A stretch of DNA of 64,000 nucleotides from Lytechinus pictus (Eukaryota; Echinodermata; Echinoidea; Temnopleuroida; Toxopneustidae): contig NC_087251.1 in assembly GCF_037042905.1 (NCBI RefSeq), positions 44,083,373 to 44,147,372 of the forward strand. The letters run 5' to 3'. The notes under the pieces were generated by a model. The model was not told where the DNA came from, ran no database searches, and saw only the letters and a program-made list of their open reading frames with translations. Each line of letters starts with the position of its first letter. Position 1 is the stretch's first letter. Position numbers and translations under genes: made by a program. Below, piece after piece: positions 21,138 to 36,100 of this stretch.

Positions 21138-24100
21138 GTAAGTAGACAGTGTTATTATATGCCAGGGTTATACAGTTAACTTTGCCTGTCTCTGGCGTTT
21201 CAAGGGAAATGCATTCTTTCAGTTGTATTTTATATTATCTTTTGCCATATGAAATAATAATAATATTACATCATGATAATAATATTGCTTAATAATAATT
21301 AATAATAACAACAACAATATATTATTATTATTTATGATGATATGATGATGATGATGGTGATGATGATGATGATTACTCCAGTTTGTTCATGAAACAATAG
21401 ATGGTCTGGTGCCATATAACATTTGGCAGCGATCCACATTAACTCATTTCCAGGGGCCTGTTGCATAAAAGAAAAGCTCTGGCAATTATTCAGAGTCAAG
21501 GGAGAAGGTAGTGTTAGTCATTTCATTGGTAGTGTCCATTAAATGATAGTACTATCAAGGTAGGATGGAAACGAGGAAGATATTTCATGGACATGAAAAT
21601 GTGAAATTTTAAGCAACCGGGGTAAGGGTTTATTTCCCCCTTATATTGGGTTTTTGCCAAGCTATCCCATGGAATTCCATGTTCATAATCTGACAACTAT
21701 AGAAATAAGAAACTGAATATTTATTTTGCCATCCTTGCCTCCACAGCAACAAATGGCCCAGCAAATATTGACAAGTTTGAAGGAGCATCCCGATGCATGG
21801 ACAAGAGTCGACACCATACTTGAATTTTCCAGCAATCAACAAACCAAGGTTTGAATCGAACCCAATTTGCTACATCATCACTAACAGGGTGTTGCAAGAA
21901 ACTTGTGATTGATTGTAGAACAATATTAGGTACCAATTCAATTGAAAGTCGTGCACTTCGTTGCAAATTGCAGTGGATTGGTGGTCTCTTTCTCGCGTCA
22001 AGAAATTATCTTGCTTTAGTCAAAATTGATCTATCACTTGTTCATTTGCATCTTAAATTTGCAATGGATTACAATTATTTTCTTGCAACACCCCCTAAGT
22101 TCAACTCGAAGTATTGCTTCCTATGGAAGCCATCTTAAGTGTGAATAACCAACTCAACAATATTCTGAATGATAAATAAAATCATTATTTATTTGCCTGT
22201 TTTTATTTGCTTGGTGACTGGATGCAGTATATTTTAGATGTGCAGGTAACAGCATTTGTAAATATACACCTATGATCAGTTTTTCCAATTTTAAAGGTTG
22301 ATTAAATGTACTTAAATTTTTTTTTGTATTCTCCTAGTAAGATAAAGGTCTGCGTGGTGTGATTTACAGTCCACAATTCTGTCTACTTGGTTTGCCTGTT
22401 TATATATTAAAAAAAATGATTTGAATATTGGTATTTTCGTTCACAGTACTATGGATTACAGATCCTTGAGAATGTCATCAAGACTCGTTGGAAAGTTTTA
22501 CCTCGCACTCAGTGCGAGGGAATTAAGAAGTACACAGTCGGACTCATCATCAAGATATCATCCGAAAAGGACCTGGCTGAGGTAATTTGGTCGTCATTTA
22601 AAATTCTAACCCCTCTACTAAATCTAGATCAGTATTTAAAAGCACAGAGGTGAAAGATGTGATATTGTGGGTAATTGCACCATCTATCGAGACATTTTCT
22701 TCACAACCATTGGGACTTCTTCTGAAAATGAGTATGATTTATTATTCCTCTTCCAAACAAGATTTGAAGGGTGTAAAGAGTTTGTGTACAGTTGGGCGGT
22801 CTGGCATCAATCTTGCAGATCTTCCTCAGTATCTGCAAATCGCTCATGAGATTGACACATACTTTGGTCATAGAGTAAAAATGTGCAAGACATATTTTTT
22901 GACATGTCAGATACAATGTTGCCATGGTAATGACCTGTTGTTAGGGCCGACTAACATATTTTCTGTGTGTTACAAAACTTTTTATTGTGCCATGTTTGAT
23001 TTGATTTTACAGAAGGAAAAGGTCTATCTTGGGAAGTTGAACATCATCTTGGTCCAGATCTTAAAACATGAATGGCCCAGGAATTGGCCAGCATTCATCA
23101 GTGACATTGTTGGGGCCAGCAAAACAAATGAATCTCTGTGTCAGAACAACCTTGCCATTTTAAAGCTCCTCAGGTAAGGAAAAAAAAGATTAACATGATT
23201 TGAGGTACAACTTATTTATTCCCCAGTAAACTTCATTCCTCAGTGAAGTTTGACTGACTTAACCACTTCTCTATTGCCATGTTGTGATTATAATATGTAA
23301 TTGCGGCATTTCACCTCTGAATTCAGATTTTCCTGTACTGTTAATTGGGATATATATCTTCTCTCTTCCTGTTCTTCCAATCCTCTCCTTCTCCCCCCCC
23401 CTCCCCCCCCCCCCCCCCCCGGGATATCGCACTCTCATCTTCTGTGATCTTTTATGTCCTTTTGTTCCTACATTCAAATGATATATTATATACATACAGT
23501 GTGGGAACCTATTATAAACCATAATGTATGGGAGCTTTAATAGTAGGAAAGTGGGCTAATGGTTATTTCCCAAACTCTCTGTATATTTGATAGTAGTATA
23601 AGTAGAAGTAATAGAAAATAATTTATGTTTAATTTTTCTCTGGATTTTTACAGTGAAGAGGTGTTTGATTTCTCCAGCGGGCAAATGACCCAGGCCAAAG
23701 CTAAACATCTCAAGGACAGCATGTGTAATGAGTTCTCTAGTGTATTTCAGCTGTGTCAATATGTCATGGTAAGAAATCAATATTTTCTACTGAAATCTTA
23801 AAAGATAAAGTTTGTATTTAGTACCGTATGTTAAATGTAAAAATCTGAACTGAAGATAAGTGATGAATTTATAGGATAAAGAATGTGTTTTTCTGAAAAG
23901 AAAATATATGACATGAAACATACTTGTCAATTGTTTTATTAAATAAGAACATTGCTGTTTGGGGGAAAGGAAAATGCCATTTTAGATTATGTGTTCCTGT
24001 TTATATGATTTTTTTCTTTAGTATTGAATAGGAAATTTAAGTGTATTTGTATTATTGAACATTTCCCATTTCTTGATTTGTCAGGGTGGTCAGGTATGCA

Positions 24101-27100
24101 TGAAGGTATAACATGCATTTTTATGTTTCATTTTTATTCGCAGGATAATTCTCAGAATGCCTCCCTCGTTGGATCATGTCTTGAAACGTTACTGCGATTT
24201 CTCAACTGGATTCCCCTGGGCTACATATATGAAACAAAGTTGATCAGCACTTTGATATACAAGGTATCATTCAATTCATTTATGAACTGCATTAAATTTA
24301 TAGTGGTGTGAGGGGAACTTAAGACTTGTTTGTCCTTCCTTCTATCCATCAGTCCATCCTGCTTACGCTCTGTAAAAACGGATGGATCAACTGTATCCAT
24401 TTAAAAGGGATAATGATTTTAGATAGGGGGGATGTGTGTCAAGGTCAATGGTCTTATGGAACGTTTTGCCCCAGTGGATTATTCTCCGGACTTTGAAACA
24501 AAGGGTCGTGGGTTCAAATCCCAGCCATGGCATAGTTTCCTTCAGCAAGAAATTTATCCACATTGTGCTGCACTCAACCCAGGTGAGGTGAATGGGTATC
24601 TGGCAGGAATTTATTCCTTCAAATGCACTGAGCGCTGGAAGGCTGCTTGAGCTACAGCCGGGGTAATAATACAAGTCCTTTGGAAGCGCATAGAGACGTT
24701 ATTCATTGTGTGTTATACGCTATACAAGAACTGTCTATCATTATTATATTATGGAGATCATTGTAGATTTCTCATTCTTTTGAGAACCGTTGAAAGATCT
24801 TCTTCAGACTGAGATCTTGTATTTGTATTGCCAGTAACACTGTTCTGATTGGAATTTGGGATATAAGATCAAATTTACAGAGGTCAATAGAAACAAAGTC
24901 GTTAGTTTTTGTCTCACCTGCATAGCAGAGTGAGACTATAGGCGCCGCTTTTCCGACGGCGGCGGCGGCGACGGCGGCGTCAACACCAAATCTTAACCTG
25001 AGGTTAAGTTTTTGAAATGACAGCATAACTTAGAAAGTATATGGACCTAGTTCATGAAACTTGGCCATAAGGTTAATCAAGTATTACTGAACATCCTGCC
25101 TGAGTTTCATGTCACATGACTAAGGTCAAAGGTCATTTAGGGTCAATGAACTTAGACCATGTTGGGGGAATCAACATCAAAATCTTAACCTAAGGTTAAG
25201 TTTTTGAAATGTCATCATAACTTAGAAAATATATGGACCTAGTTCATGAAACTTATACATAAGGTTAATCAAGTATCACTGAACATCCTGCATGAGTTTC
25301 ACGTCACATGACCAAGGTCGAAGGTCATTTATGGTCAATGAACTTTGGCCGAATTGGGGGTATCTGTTGAATTACCATCATAACTTTGAAAGTTTATGGA
25401 TCTGATTCATGAAACTTGGACATAATAGTAATCAAGTATTACTGAACATCCTGTGCAAGTTTCAGGTCACATGATCAAGGTCAAAGGTCATTTAGGGTCA
25501 ATGAACTTTGGCCAAATTGGGGTATTTGTTGAATTACAGCCATAAATTTGAAAGTGTGTTGGTCTAGTTCATAAAACTTGGACATAATAGTAATCAAGTA
25601 TCACTGAACATCCTGTGCGAGTTTCAGGTCACATGATCAAGGTCAAAGGTCATGTAAGGTCAAAGAACTTTGGCCACGTTTACAGGGTTGGCACGTTTTA
25701 AACGGTGTGTTTTAAAACATGTTTTAAAACGCGTTTTAAAACACCCGTTTTTTTTACAAAAAAAACGTGTTTTAAAACACCTCATAGACTTGTGTGTTAT
25801 AAATATGCATGGATGTGATTTTACATGAATATATTTTTTATACTTTTTTTCTTAAGTGGTATATTATTTTCTTCTAACTAAATATCTTTCTCACCACCAC
25901 TCTTTTTCTCCTCTCTCTTTCCCCCCTTATTCTCCCCTTTTCCATTGCTTTGTCATGTTCCTTTCCTCCTGTTCAATTATGTAGATCAATCTATATACAT
26001 GTATTCTCATTTTAACAAGCATTTGAGTGTTGTGCTCACTTTTAGACAGGGAAAGAAACACTATTTAAAATAAGTTCAAATATGTAATAGTAGTACTTGA
26101 ATAAAATGGAAGTGTTGCACAAGCACAATAATATTTTGCAAATAGACAGTATAACTGACATTGTAACCTTGAGGTACACACGAAAGTAGGTGAAACTTTG
26201 CGTTTTGTAAAGATGAAGAAAAGTAGTTTAATTCAGAATAAGATAATCAGCTAGCAAACCTTAAAGGACAAGTCCACCCCAAGAAAAAGGTATTATGCTG
26301 AAAATTTCATCAAAATCGGATGTAAAATAATAAAGTGATGACATTTTAAAGTTTCGCTTAATTTCGCAAAACAGTTATATGCGCATCCTGGTTGGTATGC
26401 AAATGAGGGGACTGATGACATCACTCACTATTTATTTTGTATGTCGTTATTTTCTAATTGTCATGTGAAATATATTTTTTTTCCTCCCTGAACATGAGTG
26501 GAACTACCATTGTTTAAACATTTTTTGGTTCAGTTAAGTTGGTCATTATTATCAAATCTGTATAAATTGAAATATTTTATTGTTCAAACAATTAAAAAAA
26601 CAAAAGAAATAGTGAGTGAGGGACATCATCAACTCCCTCATTTGCACATCACTGAGTTGTTATAAATGTTTTGTGAAAAATAAGCGAAACTTTAAATGTC
26701 ATAACTTTCTTATTTTACATCCGATTTCGATGAAATTTTCAGCATTATGCTTGTTTGAATTTTCTCTACTGATTCAAATCAGCATTTTTCTGGGGTGGAT
26801 TTGACCTTTAACCCTAACAATCCCAGGGGACTGTAATGGCCCCCTTAAAAATTTCTATGATAAATCCATAAGAACAGCAGGGCCACGCCATATTGTTCAA
26901 GACTATTTTTTGGATACATGCATGGATATGCGGTTATGATATTACCATGGAGCTATCAACACATTGATAGCTCCATGATATTACACAAGTAAAGCCAATG
27001 CAAAATTTTCGCCAACATTTTATCTGTATCAATATTTGTACTTTTTGTTAATGATTGGAAAATAATTGCCAATAATTTCCATTAAAAAACGAAAAAAAAA

Positions 27101-30100
27101 CAACAAAAGTAACCACAAAACTGTACATAAGAAATTTAAAAAAAAACAGTTAAAACAAACATTGAAAAAAACAATTTGATTAAAATTCCTCAATTAAAGA
27201 AATAAGCAGTTCAAGGGCCTAATATTTAAAGATTTAAACCCAAACTTATATTTCATGCAATTGTGGGTACCCGGTAGGATGTGAAAGTCATTGTAGCTTG
27301 TCCAGTACTGTGTGCGCCTCACTAGCGACTGACTGGAATACTACCCAGGGAGTGGAGGATGTGCATACATTGTGTGCGGGAATGACTGATTGAATCCGAT
27401 GACTGGGTTAATAATATATCTGTAAAGCGCTTAGACACGTCGTTCCAATGTATTAAGCACTATATAAAAGCGGACTATTATTATTATTATTACTTAAAAT
27501 TTGTATAATTGATACAAATGAAATAAAGCATATTGAATAAATGAAATTAAGCTTTGAAAGCCTATAGTCTATAGATTATGTTGTTTTCTTACATAGTGCA
27601 ACTTCTTCTCACCCCTATAGATTGATAAGACTAAAAAAAACCTGAGACTACCTGTATGAGGAATAAACTTATGAAATGTCAACTTAATTTTTTGGCATTC
27701 CATTTCCTTGATTTAGTAATTTTGGGAAAAATATGAACTTTTCTGTTGAAAATTCAGTAACAAAAATTGTAGTCATCTCTTAATACTCCAAAAATGTAAT
27801 TAAAACATCAAGAGCTTAAATCATATTGTATTAAGTGTATAATTTAATTGATTTACAGGAAAATTACATCGTTCGTTGGAAAAAAAACGTTTTAAAACGA
27901 TTTAAAACGTTTTAAAACAATAAAAAACGTTTTATTTGTTTTTTTTAATAAAAAACGTTTTTTATTACAACCCTGACGTTGGGGGTATTTTTTGAATTGC
28001 CATCATATCTCTATAAGTGTATTGGTCTAGTTCATAAAACGTGGAAATAAGAGTAACCAAGTATCACTGAACATCTTGTGCGAGTTATAGTAGTTTTCAA
28101 AATCAGCACTGCTGCTACATTGAATCGCGTGATGCAGGTGAGACGGCCAGAGGCATTCCACTTGTTCAAAATAACTGAGATATTGTTCAACACAGCATTT
28201 GTAGCTCATATCCTTGAAGGCGTGATAATAATCTAGTCATATTTCAGGGTCAAAATGTCATTGTTGGGTTGTAGAAGTCACTGTATACATGAAAATAGGC
28301 TATTCCATGATCAGTAGCATTGCATTTAAACATTTATTCAAACTGTAAGTTACACTTGACTCTTTTTGAACCCCCCTCCCCCATGTAAATCTATAGTCAC
28401 TCACCCTGGGGATGTGATACATTAATGAATTAAAAGTACACAAGTGCTATCAAAGCTGTGGTGAAAACTTGCTTTTAAGAAATTGTTCTGATGGTGTGAA
28501 ACATACTTGTACATTCTTTCTTCCACACCACAGTTTCTCAATGTGCCAATGTTCAGGAATGTCACGCTCAAGTGCCTGACGGAGATTGCTGGTGTGAATG
28601 TCAGCCAATATGAACAGCAGTTTGTTGTGCTCTTCACTCTGACCATGACACAACTGAAACAGGTAGGCTCTCAAAACAATTGATCACTTCATAGCCAGTA
28701 TACAAACAATATTCCTGGGGACTGTTAAACGAAAGTTGTCGGAATTGAAAATCCTTGGTTTTGATTCGCTAAGAATCTCTGTTATCTGACAATTTCATTT
28801 TCATTTTTATTTATTGTTTCTGCAACTTGTCATATACATCATTTCTATTTATTGTTTCTGCAACTTTTCATATACAAACTATAAAGAAAATACATAGTTC
28901 ATAAGAAAATGTTTAACAATAATTTAAAGAATATGGATTTGTTATTGCTGACAACTTTCATGGAATGTTGGCCCCAGTGTATATTATTTCATGCTTTCTG
29001 CTGTGGTTATTTGAATGGGAATGTGTGGACAGGGAATTTACCCTTTATGTTGTGTATTAATTTACTCATCCTTCAATAGTAAAGAAGAAACCCCAGAGCA
29101 GTTCATAATAATTTTATCAACATTTAGATGATGATAAAACACATCTCTTAGATATAAATGATTGATGCAAGGCTGCCTGAAAAGTGTGGCTACATGTAGT
29201 TATTTTAACAGCTAATAAAGAATTGTCCAAAGAACAGTGTGTAGTACTACTTCTACCTTACTTGTAATGCCCCATGAATATTACTTCTTCTACCACCACA
29301 AAGTTCATGTACACGCTTCTACAATTGCTACAACCTTCACTATGGCAACTACTGCTGCTGCTGCTAATACTTTTCCATTAATTTACTGCTACTGCTATAT
29401 GGACTTTTGCATGCACTTTTGCCACCACCATCCTCTATTATGACAATATTTGTATTTGTATCGACAGATGCTCCCTCTCGACACAGACATCAGGCAAGCT
29501 TATGCTAATGGTAGAGACGAAGAGCAGAATTTCATCCAGAATCTCAGTCTCTTCCTCTGTACGTTCTTCAAGGAACATGTGGAACTTATTGAGAAGAAAC
29601 CAGAGTTTCATGAAATTCTCCTTGAGGTGAGATAGACAATAAATATTTGAAATATCTCTAGTACATCCACATCAAATTATGGTCAAGGCTTAGAAAGAAA
29701 AAAATATATCTTATAATTATAACTTATATTATTACATACCTTTTATTCCTGGATTTATGTTATGGTATTGTACCTTTAATTTCTCAATTTTTGATTTATT
29801 TATATATTACAATCACAAAGTGATACCGGTAATTACAATGATGATAATAAGAGCTGGATTTATTTAGCACTTTTTGCCTGAGGATACAAAGCTCTGCTAT
29901 TATTACCCCGGGTTGAGCTCGAGCTACTACTTTTCAACGGTGCTCAGATCATTCAAGGAATTAATGAATAACTTCAGACTACCATAGTCTTAGTTCTTTC
30001 AACTTTTTAGTATTTATCCAGCTAATTTTTTTTGTTGTTCTTGTTTTAAGTCTAATCCCGTACCCAAATAAAGAAGAAAAAATACATCAAAATTTGTTTC

Positions 30101-33100
30101 AAGCGCTGGTATCCATGCATTCATTTTTCTTGTGTAGGCGCACCACTACCTCCTCCTGATTTCCGAGGTGGAAGAAACAGAAATCTTCAAAATCTGCCTG
30201 GAGTACTGGAATACCTTATCATCAGAGTTATACAGAGAGAGTCCATTCCCATCCACTCCTTCATCTCCCCTGCTGCTGGGGAGCGCCAACAACAGTGTTC
30301 CGCCTCGCAGGCAGCTATATCTGAAATCACTTACAAGAGTAAGTCATTATGGAGGCAAAAAATATATATATATATATTTTTAATTATCGGGGGCTTCGTT
30401 TCTCAACTTCCTGCCTATATCTGCTGCATTGGATAAGTTTTAAAATTGCAAGAATGGGGATTTCCAGGGCTCCTCTTTTTTTTTCTTTTTTCTTCTTTTC
30501 TTTGCAGGGCTCTTTTGAACACTGGGGGCTTAAGTTGCCCCCAGCCCCGGTTTCACTTTTGCCCTGGTATCCGGTCTTTAAAATTGTCAATAGTAATATA
30601 TTCTTGCATCTGTATAACATATTCCTCTGTCTACCTCTGGATTTTCAAATAGTAAAGAACTCACTTTTTGAAGTTGACAATTTATTCAAGATTAATTTAT
30701 AGTTTTGTGAAAGGAGATCAATGGATATAACAAGAAGTAAGGAGGCATACATTGTATTTATTTGTATAAGGTAATTAAGTGAATATCTATCTGAGAGGGG
30801 GAGAGATAATGTCAAAGTAGAAAAGACAAGTCTCACAGTACAATATATTTTTCAATTCATTTTCATGTTTGATTATGAGATATGATATGTCTATGTAACA
30901 TCTCCCTTTATGTTCACTGCTAGAACCATCCTGTGAATAAAAATATCACTTATTTGCAATAACATTCTGTCTAGATGTGGATTTATATCCTATGTGACAT
31001 TACTATTATCTTTTTTTTTTTTTTTAGGTGAGAAAAGTAATGATTTCTCGAATGGCCAAGCCTGAAGAAGTACTTGTGGTTGAGAATGATCAAGGAGAGG
31101 TCGTAAGGGAATTCATGAAAGACACAGATTCCATCAACATGTACAAAAATATGAGGGAAACTCTTGGTAAGTTGAGTCAAAGTCAACGAGGATTCACCCA
31201 AGCACCCTTTATTGCAAGATGCTTCCATTCATTTGTGCAGAAGAAGGTTATCTTGTATGTTTGTTTCCTGTGGGCGAGTCGTCATTATCAGCCGTTGATC
31301 CATATATGTGTTGTTTGTTTTGAATAAGTATCTTGTTGAATTTCATAGTCCTTGCCCTCCTACTTACATTGTATGATTTCCTTTTCTCAATGTCCAGTGT
31401 ACCTGACCCATTTAGACTACGCAGATACAGAAACCATCATGACGGACAAGCTTTTACTTCAAGTCAATGGGCAGGAGTGGTCATGGAAAAACCTGAACAC
31501 AGTAAGTTCATTTTGTAATCGCATGTCAACTGAAAAAGACATTGTTTTTAAGGAATTTGTGTACAAACAAATGAAACACTGATTTCACACAAATTGACAC
31601 AAAATATACTAATTTTGTATCCCAAGTCATTTTGATCATACTTTCTTGTTTGTAATCGATCAAAATTATTTCTTGAACACAATTAACCTTAAAAAACAAT
31701 AGGGTGTATAGGAATATAAAGAAATAGAATGCTCAAGAAATTGACCAGACAATGAATAACAAATTTGATATTTATATGTTGGAAATGTGTTACACAAATT
31801 TCTGCGAAGTATTCGGCAAGAAAACAACTAATTTGAAGGAGAGCATAAATGTCCAGAAAAATAAACTTTAAAAAAACTATGTAGCAAAACCCTTTTTACA
31901 AATAAGGGCTGTGCAACATTGTGTAACAATCAGACCTTCGCAGCCAAAAGTTGAAATTGAGGGCAGTCAAATTGACATTCCCCCACCAAAAAACTTGTTG
32001 AAATGAGAATGATTGGTATGATATTTCTTTTGTGGAATCGTTTGATAGCTTTGCTGGGCAATAGGATCCATCAGTGGTGCCATGCATGAGGAAGACGAGA
32101 AACGATTCCTGGTTCAAGTCATCAAGGAACTCTTGGGACTGTGCGAACAGAAACGAGGAAAGGACAACAAGGCTATCATAGCATCCAACATCATGTATGT
32201 TGTTGGGCAGTATCCCAGATTCCTGAGAGCGCACTGGAAGTTCCTCAAGACAGTTGTGAACAAGCTCTTTGAGTTCATGCACGGTGAGCATTAAGCGGTT
32301 AACTTGTTGTGTTTGTTGTGGGAGGGAAGTTTGCATCGTCATCTGACGAATCAGTAATATGGTTAGACCCTCAAAACAAACAAAAGTTTTGAAAATTCAT
32401 TTACAGGCATCTGGTGACACAACACATGCTCCTGTGACATTTGGTCTTAATATCTTAGAGGGCATAGGGATAGACTTAGGATTGTAATAGAGTTTTGGGT
32501 TAAGAATAATGTAAAGATAACAATAAGGGTTTATTTAGTTTTGGAGGTTAGGTTTTACGTTTGGCCTAACTTGCAGATTTATTTTCCATCGGATTAATTG
32601 GCGCCAGTCATTCAACCATCCATCTTCACATATGACTTCTCAAGCTTTGACTCGAGATTGATAAAGACATGGCTTTTATTATTACCAACTGTGCATGTGG
32701 GGGGGGGTATAATTTTAATGCTTTTTTTTTCCATTTTCTTTTAGTTTCACAAATCTTCTGATTCCAAGTTTGCGATTACCAGAAGAGGGGTTGCAAGCCA
32801 TGTCTGATTATGTTATAGCATGTTGGCTTAAAAACAGACAAACAAAAATACCTTTGCATAGATTTATACAAATGAATGAATGAAAATGATACTTTTTGTT
32901 TATTACTACAAATCACTGAACCCTACTGTATAGACTTATACAAATGAATGAATGAAAATAATACTTATTGTAAATTACTACATATCACTGAACCCTACTG
33001 TAAATGAGACCTGCAATCATTACTCATTTTAGTTATGATTCTTTTTGTGTACATGGGTTAAACTGTGTATTATACATCTATGTATTTATTTTGTTTGGTT

Positions 33101-36100
33101 TATTTTGTTTTATGTGTGGATGTTTGTTACGGCAAGCTGATGTTTGTGACGCTGTTTTGTTTTTGATTCATGCATGATTTGTACAAAGTTTTTGTTGAAT
33201 TTGATGACACATGATTTTGTCAACGAAATGTCATTAATTATCCATATTTATTCACATGTATCATCAGATTGGCATACGGTGGAAGAGAAAACAGATTGTG
33301 ATAGTGAGTGAACAGACATGAGAGATTGATATGCATGCGTGAATCAAAAACAAATCATTGCGTACGGTATGGTTGTCTTGACAGTGCATGTTCTTTGTTT
33401 TCAAACCTAAAACAATTTGAATTGATTTAACAACCATGCTCTTATTATTTTGAAATGATTGTTAACCTTATACATTTACGAACAAGACTCGACAGGATTT
33501 ATGCTGTATTATTTTTTTTTTAATGAATTTGTATGAATTGAGACAGTGACATTAGAGTACCTACATGTATGAAGCAGAAAACAATGCTTAGAAGAGGTCT
33601 CTGTTTAGGCATATGGTCATTAGTGCATGTCTGTGTATCATGTATGATATTATAAGGGAACAGTGTCTTTGTGCATGCATTAAAGCCCAATTAGAGTTTT
33701 GAGAGGCCCTGAAAATTATTTGTGATGTTTTCTCGTGTTCTGATTCTCAGTTGAAAGAGAAAAGTACAACCAAGACGTAGAATTATTTACATCAAGTAGA
33801 ATATTTAAAGCAGATAAAAGGTGAAAGATGATTAATTTTTCCTTTTGCTAGTTGGCCAAGAAAAAAAATATATATAACTCAAACAGTGTACAGATCTGCA
33901 GTGAACAATTAATTGGCCCCTAGATTTTTCTTTATGCCTGGTTTTCTATTGGTTACAATGTCATGTACAGATAGGATTAAAACAAAAACTAAAAAATCAG
34001 AATATGTACATGTCTAAAACTAATCAGAACTATTTTGGTATGCCAAAGAGTATGAAGCATAATGTGGGAGCATAAAGAGCCAAATTTAGTCCAGAAAGCA
34101 ATGTTACTTGTTGCACTCATTTAATGACTGAAATTTAATGGTTACTCACAGATCTTTATACAATGTATTGGTGATAGTAGATTGTACGAGCTGCTTTGTG
34201 CAATCATACTCTCACTACCAAATCTGGATTTGAGCCTTGAAGTTTACTTTCTCCTCATTGTGGTCACTATTAAGTTCAATTTATGTTGATGATAGATTTA
34301 TTATTCCATGACTGTAATGACATCATTCATTGGGTATTATTGCCTAATTTTATCAGACTTGCACAATCAAAGAACATATTGCAGCGATGCATTCAGTCTG
34401 TACTTGGTTGCACTCTGGCCAAACCTTTATTCCGTGGCTTGTGTTGTGTGTTTTGATCAAGATATTGTGATTTCTATGAATTTCCTCTTCAGAAACCCAT
34501 GATGGTGTACAGGACATGGCCTGTGATACTTTCATCAAGATTGCCCAGAAATGTCGACGTCATTTTGTGCAAGTGCAGGTCGGGGAGGTGATGCCCTTTG
34601 TGGACGAGATCCTCAATAACATCAACACAATCATCTGTGATTTACAGCCACAACAGGTGAGAAAAGTCTACCAGTAAAGGCCCAGTCACATCGTTCCGTG
34701 CAAGCCTTGCGTGTGACTTGCGGGTAACTATTTTTGCTACCCGCAAGTCGGCCGCAATGACAGTATCTCACACGCGGAAGCGCATGTAAGTCTGATTTGC
34801 ACACAGAAAAGTTTTTTACATGCTCAAAACATATTTGCGGGTGAGTTGCGTGCAATTACCCTCAACTCACCCGCAAGGCTTGCACGGAACAATGTGACAG
34901 GGCCTTAAGCAATGTTCAGAAAACATTAACCTCAATATCATTACATGATCTCTACACACTCTGTACCTTGCATCTCTGGAATATTATAAGGAAACTTGGA
35001 ATAAATGGGATTATACATGATAAACTATAAATCACAACATTACCTCTATCTTGAAATATGCATACATGTTCCCAAATGAAACACTTGGAACTAAGATTAC
35101 CAGTTAATATTGTGGCCCAGAGCTGCACATTGATTTTCCTGGATGAAGTAACTTATTATCTACTGCGCATACAGTTTGTACAATATGAATGTCTCATCAC
35201 AGGCTGCTTCTTTCAGCCCATGTCCTAATTAACTTTGACCGTCATAGGATCAGAGTAGACAAATAGGAAGAGAATGTCATTCAGATGACAATAACAGTCA
35301 CATGTTTAATAGTGAATTCACTGACTAACCAATGAATATCCGTCTCTTTGTTGGTCCATGATGAAACAGAGTTTGATAGGTGTTTTCAATTTTTTACATT
35401 GTTCTTTAAATATCTTTAAATATGTGATAACCTGTAAAACAGATTCACGCAACTTAGCTCAACTTATAGATATGGCTCGTCTTTTAATTAAGATCCAGGG
35501 GTGAATGTATAATAAATGATGAATGAATATGAATGCAAAATCTATCTAGATGTATTTAATTTTTCAGTGATTTGATATAATTTAAATGACAGTGATTATG
35601 AATGCCTATCATCATTGTCCGTCTTGGCCCATATAGGTTCATACATTCTATGAAGCAGTTGGCTACATGATCAGTGCACAAACTGAAAGCATCGCCCAGG
35701 AACACTTGGTTGAGAAATACATGCTTTTACCAAATCAAGTGTGGGATAACGTCATCCAAGGAGCTACAAAGGTATGTATATCGCAATTGATACACCTTGT
35801 ACTTTCTCTTGGTAAATCCTGCATTATGGGAGCATTTATTTCTTGTTGTAATTTTCAATTTGTATCTTTATCCTTCTCAAACAAAGTTATGTAAAACGAA
35901 AATTATTTTGATTTGCTATAATTGATTTATTATTATTTGTAACGCTGAAAAGCAGAGTTCATGTCAATGAAATCCCAAATAGTTTGGAAAAAGAAATGCA
36001 TGTATTTGATTGATACATTGCTGTACCATGTGCTGAGTGTCTATTATCATTTTTTATATTCCTTTTCCTCTATTTTCTTTAGAATGTTGACAAGCTTCAG

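Larger units (their letters stand above)
25683..27975. mobile_element. hAT-type element with GTTTTAAAAC subterminal repeats
   Basis: Starts CAGGGTTGGCACGTTTTAAAC and ends TTATTACAACCCTG, giving inverted CAGGGTTG ends. GTTTTAAAAC-like motifs cluster within about 110 bases of each end. The empty site is visible in the copy at 54795. Flanks (ACGTTTA / ACGTTGG) are a partial 8-bp duplication. No transposase frame; it carries a family B foldback (26261-26811) and a SINE-tail repeat (27265-27500). Confidence 0.75.
24911..28166 (+). repeat. Repeat family A, copy 2, split by a hAT-type insertion
   Basis: Begins GTCTCACCTGCATAGCAGAG and ends GATGCAGGTGAGACGGCCAG then CATTCCACTTGTT. Copy 3 (54031-54982) shows the uninterrupted form: the sequence jumps from GGCCACGTT (25679) to the GTTGGGGGTATT found here at about 27978. 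Perfect DR1 motifs lie at 25123-25135, 25478-25490 and 25640-25652. The left end includes a GGC trinucleotide run. Confidence 0.88.

Noticed and set aside
24511..24521. B-box as evidence of a functional tRNA gene
   Set aside because: No cloverleaf can be drawn around it and the sequence continues into a SINE body and tail.
31896..32342. 148-aa minus-strand open frame
   Set aside because: It lies opposite XPO1 exon 12 and flanking intron and has no splice, start or family support; it is a shadow.
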